In this document: positions 61,613 through 64,000 of the stretch, one piece after another
Layout of the letters: every line of letters begins with the position of its first letter
Position numbering within the stretch: the stretch's first letter is position 1
Source of the DNA: Niameybacter massiliensis
GTDB taxonomy: Bacteria > Bacillota > Clostridia > Lachnospirales > Cellulosilyticaceae
Assembly (NCBI RefSeq): GCF_001282685.1
Contig: NZ_LN875035.1
Coordinates: forward strand, 1,255,571-1,319,570
Length of the DNA stretch: 64,000 bases
Direction: 5' to 3'
Made by a program: the position numbers and the translations under genes
The notes under the pieces: model-generated
What the model was told of the DNA's origin: nothing
The model's database searches: none
The model's input: only the letters and a program-made list of their open reading frames with translations

Positions 61613-62551
61613 TTAACGAGAACCTCGAATATATGGTACGCCTAAGCTTTCTGGCTCACTTTTCTTTCTTGCTGAAAGTAAAAGAGCAATAAGTGTAATC
61701 ACATAAGGTAACATTGCTAATGCTTGACTAGGTAGTGCCACACCCATCGCTTGTAGACGAATCTGTAACGCATTTGCCCCACCAAAGATTAGCGCTGCAC
61801 CAAACATGCCTATTGGTGTATATCTACCTAATATAACTGCTGCAAGCACAATATAGCCTCTCCCTGAGATCATATTCTCTGAGAACTTACCAAGTTGAAC
61901 AAGGACAAGAGTCGCCCCTCCAATACCACCTAACATTCCGTTTACTGCAATCGCAATCCACTGATATTTATAAACAGGAATCCCTGCTGCATCTGCTGCT
62001 CTTGGGTTCTCCCCAATAGCTGTAAAGGCAAGTCCATGTGCTGTCCTTTTATAGAAAATAACTGCTGCAATAATTAATAGGTAAAGCACATAAGTTAAAA
62101 GATCTTGATTAAATAATGCATTTCCTATTAAAGGAATCTCTGAAAGGACTGGAATCTTAATCGTTGAAAGGGTTGGGATTTGTTGATACGATTCACTTGC
62201 CATTAATTTATATAAGAAGCTTGTAACCCCTAACATAAATATGTTGAGCGCAATCCCACTTACTGATTGATTTTGTCCAAGCTTAATGGTCAAAAAGCCG
62301 TGAATGGCACTAACCATAAAACCGCCTAGCATCCCACAAAGAAGTCCAATAAATAAATTGTTACTATAATAAGCACCTGCGAAGGAGAAGAATGCACCTC
62401 CAAGCATAACGCCTTCCATACCAATATTTAAAATACCTGTGCGTTCTAAAAAGACTTCACCTAAACCTGCATACAGGAGAGGAATCGCCATACGTACTGT
62501 AGCTGTTAGAAATGCTGTAAAAAAGGTCAGTGTAAAAATTTGTTCTAGCAC
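61613..62551 (-). CDS. BMP-type nucleoside/base ABC importer, permease 2 (second system)
   Basis: 312 residues, GTG start behind GGAAGGAG, overlapping permease 1 by 7 nt. Motifs LNIGMEGVMLGGAFFSF, TAIGENPRAADAAGIPVYKYQ and GRGYIVLAAVILGRYTPIGMFGAALIFG match BPD_transp_2 permeases and the paralogue at 20972. Its linkage to a guanine-analogue deaminase points to purine or pterin-type substrates. Confidence 0.92.
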   Translation of the reverse strand: MLEQIFTLTFFTAFLTATVRMAIPLLYAGLGEVFLERTGILNIGMEGVMLGGAFFSFAGAYYSNNLFIGLLCGMLGGFMVSAIHGFLTIKLGQNQSVSGIALNIFMLGVTSFLYKLMASESYQQIPTLSTIKIPVLSEIPLIGNALFNQDLLTYVLYLLIIAAVIFYKRTAHGLAFTAIGENPRAADAAGIPVYKYQWIAIAVNGMLGGIGGATLVLVQLGKFSENMISGRGYIVLAAVILGRYTPIGMFGAALIFGGANALQIRLQAMGVALPSQALAMLPYVITLIALLLSARKKSEPESLGVPYIRGSR

Positions 62552-63579
62552 TCTGATTTCTCCTTCCTATTTTTCTTCATTGCAAAAATCTTTTTAGCTA
62601 ATATTAAAAGAACAACCAATCCGACTAAAATATTTACAATTGAAGAAGGCACACCCATTTGTCTTTGCATGGAGTTTGCCCCTACTTGCATGGCTGCAAA
62701 GCCAATGGCAACACCAAGTACAGCTAATGGGTTATTAGATGCCAGTAGTGCAATAAGAACCGCTATGTAACCACAATCAGAAGAAATCCCTTCTAAAAGT
62801 TTTTTCTGGATGCCTAAGACTTCTACAACACCTGCCATCCCTGCTAAGCCACCACTTAAAATGGCTGAGATAACAATATTTTTCATCACAGAAATCCCAT
62901 TGCATTTGGCTGCTCGTTGGTTCATCCCAACTACTTTAAGCTCATAGCCTGTTGTTGTTTTTTGCATGAGTAGCCAAACAATCACAACAGCTACCACTGC
63001 AATAATAAAACCAATATTTAATCGTGTCGGTGGCATCAATAAACTGAACGCTGCCTCTGACTCAATTCTTGCTGATTGTGGCACACTTCCACTTGGGTCC
63101 ATCAAGAAGGTTCTTACTGCAATCCCTGTAAAGTTGATGGCAATATAGTTAAGCATAATCGTAACGATAATCTCTGAAATATTAAATTTTGCTTTGAAGA
63201 TGGCTGCAATAAATGCCCAAAGGCCACCACATAAGAAACCTGCTACCATAGCAAGGATAATTCTCATAGGCCCTGGAACTCCTGTAAAGTTCACAGCTAC
63301 AAAAGTTGCAGCCACAGCGCCCATATAAAACTGACCTTCTGCACCAATATTGAAGAAGCCTGTCTTAAAAGCAACTGCACAACCAAGCCCTGTAAAAATA
63401 AGAGGGGTTGCCTTTACAAAGATTTCAACAAATCCATTCATATTTCCAAAGATACCATTTATAAATTTACCCATTGCATCAAAAGGATTAGCTCCTGCTA
63501 AAACAAGAAGCAAAATACCAACGACTATCGTTGTTAATGCAATGCCTAAAACGGATATATAGGATTTTTTCTCTTTCAT
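62545..63579 (-). CDS. BMP-type nucleoside/base ABC importer, permease 1 (second system)
   Basis: 344 residues, AGGAGG before the ATG, 5 nt after the ATPase stop. NPFDAMGKFINGIFGNMNG, FKTGFFNIGAEGQFYMG and KFNISEIIVTIMLNYIA correspond to the first permease of NupP type; compare the gene at 21905. It forms a channel with the permease encoded at 61613. Confidence 0.92.
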   Translation of the reverse strand: MKEKKSYISVLGIALTTIVVGILLLVLAGANPFDAMGKFINGIFGNMNGFVEIFVKATPLIFTGLGCAVAFKTGFFNIGAEGQFYMGAVAATFVAVNFTGVPGPMRIILAMVAGFLCGGLWAFIAAIFKAKFNISEIIVTIMLNYIAINFTGIAVRTFLMDPSGSVPQSARIESEAAFSLLMPPTRLNIGFIIAVVAVVIVWLLMQKTTTGYELKVVGMNQRAAKCNGISVMKNIVISAILSGGLAGMAGVVEVLGIQKKLLEGISSDCGYIAVLIALLASNNPLAVLGVAIGFAAMQVGANSMQRQMGVPSSIVNILVGLVVLLILAKKIFAMKKNRKEKSEC

Positions 63580-63584
63580 ATGTA

Positions 63585-64000
63585 TTAATCCTCCTGACCG
63601 ACAATACCACCCATAAGCAGGCCTATTTTTTCTAATGTTACTTCATCTCTTGCTAATACTGCCATCACTTTTCCACCAAACATAATGGCTACACGATCAC
63701 TTAATGCCATGATCTCTTCAAGGTCAGCTGAAATCAAAATCACACTTTTACCTTCATTTCTTTGTTCAACTAAAACTTGTCTTACAAACTCAGTTGCACC
63801 CATATCTAAACCTCTTGTAGGCTGATTAGCAATAATAAGCTTTGCATCTTTAGAGGCTTCTCTTGAAATAATAATTTTTTGCTGATTCCCACCAGACATC
63901 AATCTTACTGGCGTTTTTTCTTTTGTATTCCCTGATGTTTTAATACGGTACTTTTCTATTTGTTCTATGGCATTTTGCTGAATCTGTTTACTTTGTAAGA
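63585..64000 (-). CDS. BMP-type ABC importer ATPase, C-terminal part (second system), truncated by window edge
   Basis: The last ~138 codons of a double-domain ATPase: signature RLMSGGNQQKIIISREA, a Walker B region LIIANQPTRGLDMG, and the end VILISADLEEIMALSDRVAIM. This is the second ABC domain; the first lies beyond base 64000 (minus strand). NQPTRGLD is the normal form of this family; compare the altered AYAVRGLD of the paralogue at 22956. Confidence 0.93.
   Translation of the reverse strand, partial: LQSKQIQQNAIEQIEKYRIKTSGNTKEKTPVRLMSGGNQQKIIISREASKDAKLIIANQPTRGLDMGATEFVRQVLVEQRNEGKSVILISADLEEIMALSDRVAIMFGGKVMAVLARDEVTLEKIGLLMGGIVGQED

Noticed and set aside
1..64000. CRISPR array, transposon, prophage or tRNA/rRNA genes
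   Set aside because: No regularly spaced repeats, transposase or phage frames, and no tRNA/rRNA-like sequence were seen by eye.

Overview
The window reads as chromosome from a low-GC, anaerobic, Gram-positive Clostridia (the gene mix would suit a Lachnospirales/Cellulosilyticum-like gut or cellulolytic genus; this is inference from content, not a database match). Pointers are the AT-rich sequence with strong AGGAGG ribosome sites, an [FeFe]-hydrogenase joined to rubrerythrin, an orphan-type selenium cluster, riboswitch and intrinsic-terminator control, and no outer-membrane genes. No rRNA, tRNA, CRISPR array, transposase or phage gene was seen.

Layout. 1-7 kb: end of an AraC regulator, a dicarboxylate/amino-acid symporter, a secreted five-repeat PepSY protein, then the selenium operon selD-yedF-csd-DUF3343. 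6.7-16 kb: cupin, HAD phosphatase, alpha/beta hydrolase, a MarR regulator with operator-like palindromes before a MATE pump, mscL, a secreted SGNH esterase, an ArsC-like protein and a membrane GGDEF-EAL protein. 16-21 kb: a tight VWA/metallopeptidase-like + MoxR ATPase + 22-residue-repeat protein operon, a degenerate RNase H-like protein and an unknown protein. 21-26 kb: a complete purine-nucleoside BMP-type ABC importer under a guanine-type purine riboswitch whose terminator and antiterminator can both be traced. 26-31 kb: hydrogenase-rubredoxin-rubrerythrin fusion, a soluble PAS histidine kinase and a small protein with a cysteine-rich tail.

31-33.5 kb is a decaying amino-acid (probably cystine) ABC locus: the binding-protein gene carries an in-frame amber codon, the ATPase is absent, and only the C-terminal 39 codons of a PatB/MalY-like beta-lyase remain. 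Next come an ABC-F protein with an attenuator-like leader, small iron-sulfur/cysteine-rich proteins, a heterodimeric ABC exporter, a HEPN-like protein, a secreted choice-of-anchor protein, and an AraC regulator divergent from a membrane alpha/beta hydrolase. 46-51 kb: amidohydrolase + APC permease divergent from a LytTR/GHKL two-component system. 51-60 kb: purine nucleoside phosphorylase, a DUF1266-like membrane protein, two tandem near-identical MATE pumps, a PHP phosphoesterase, a pentapeptide-repeat protein and two rRNA-modification enzymes. 60-64 kb: an 8-oxoguanine deaminase-like enzyme at the end of a second BMP-type ABC importer operon that runs off the right edge.

A functional theme is purine salvage: two BMP-type importers, a guanine-type riboswitch, PNP and a guanine-analogue deaminase. 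A second theme is drug or solute export and its control (three MATE pumps, a heterodimeric exporter, an ABC-F protein, MarR).
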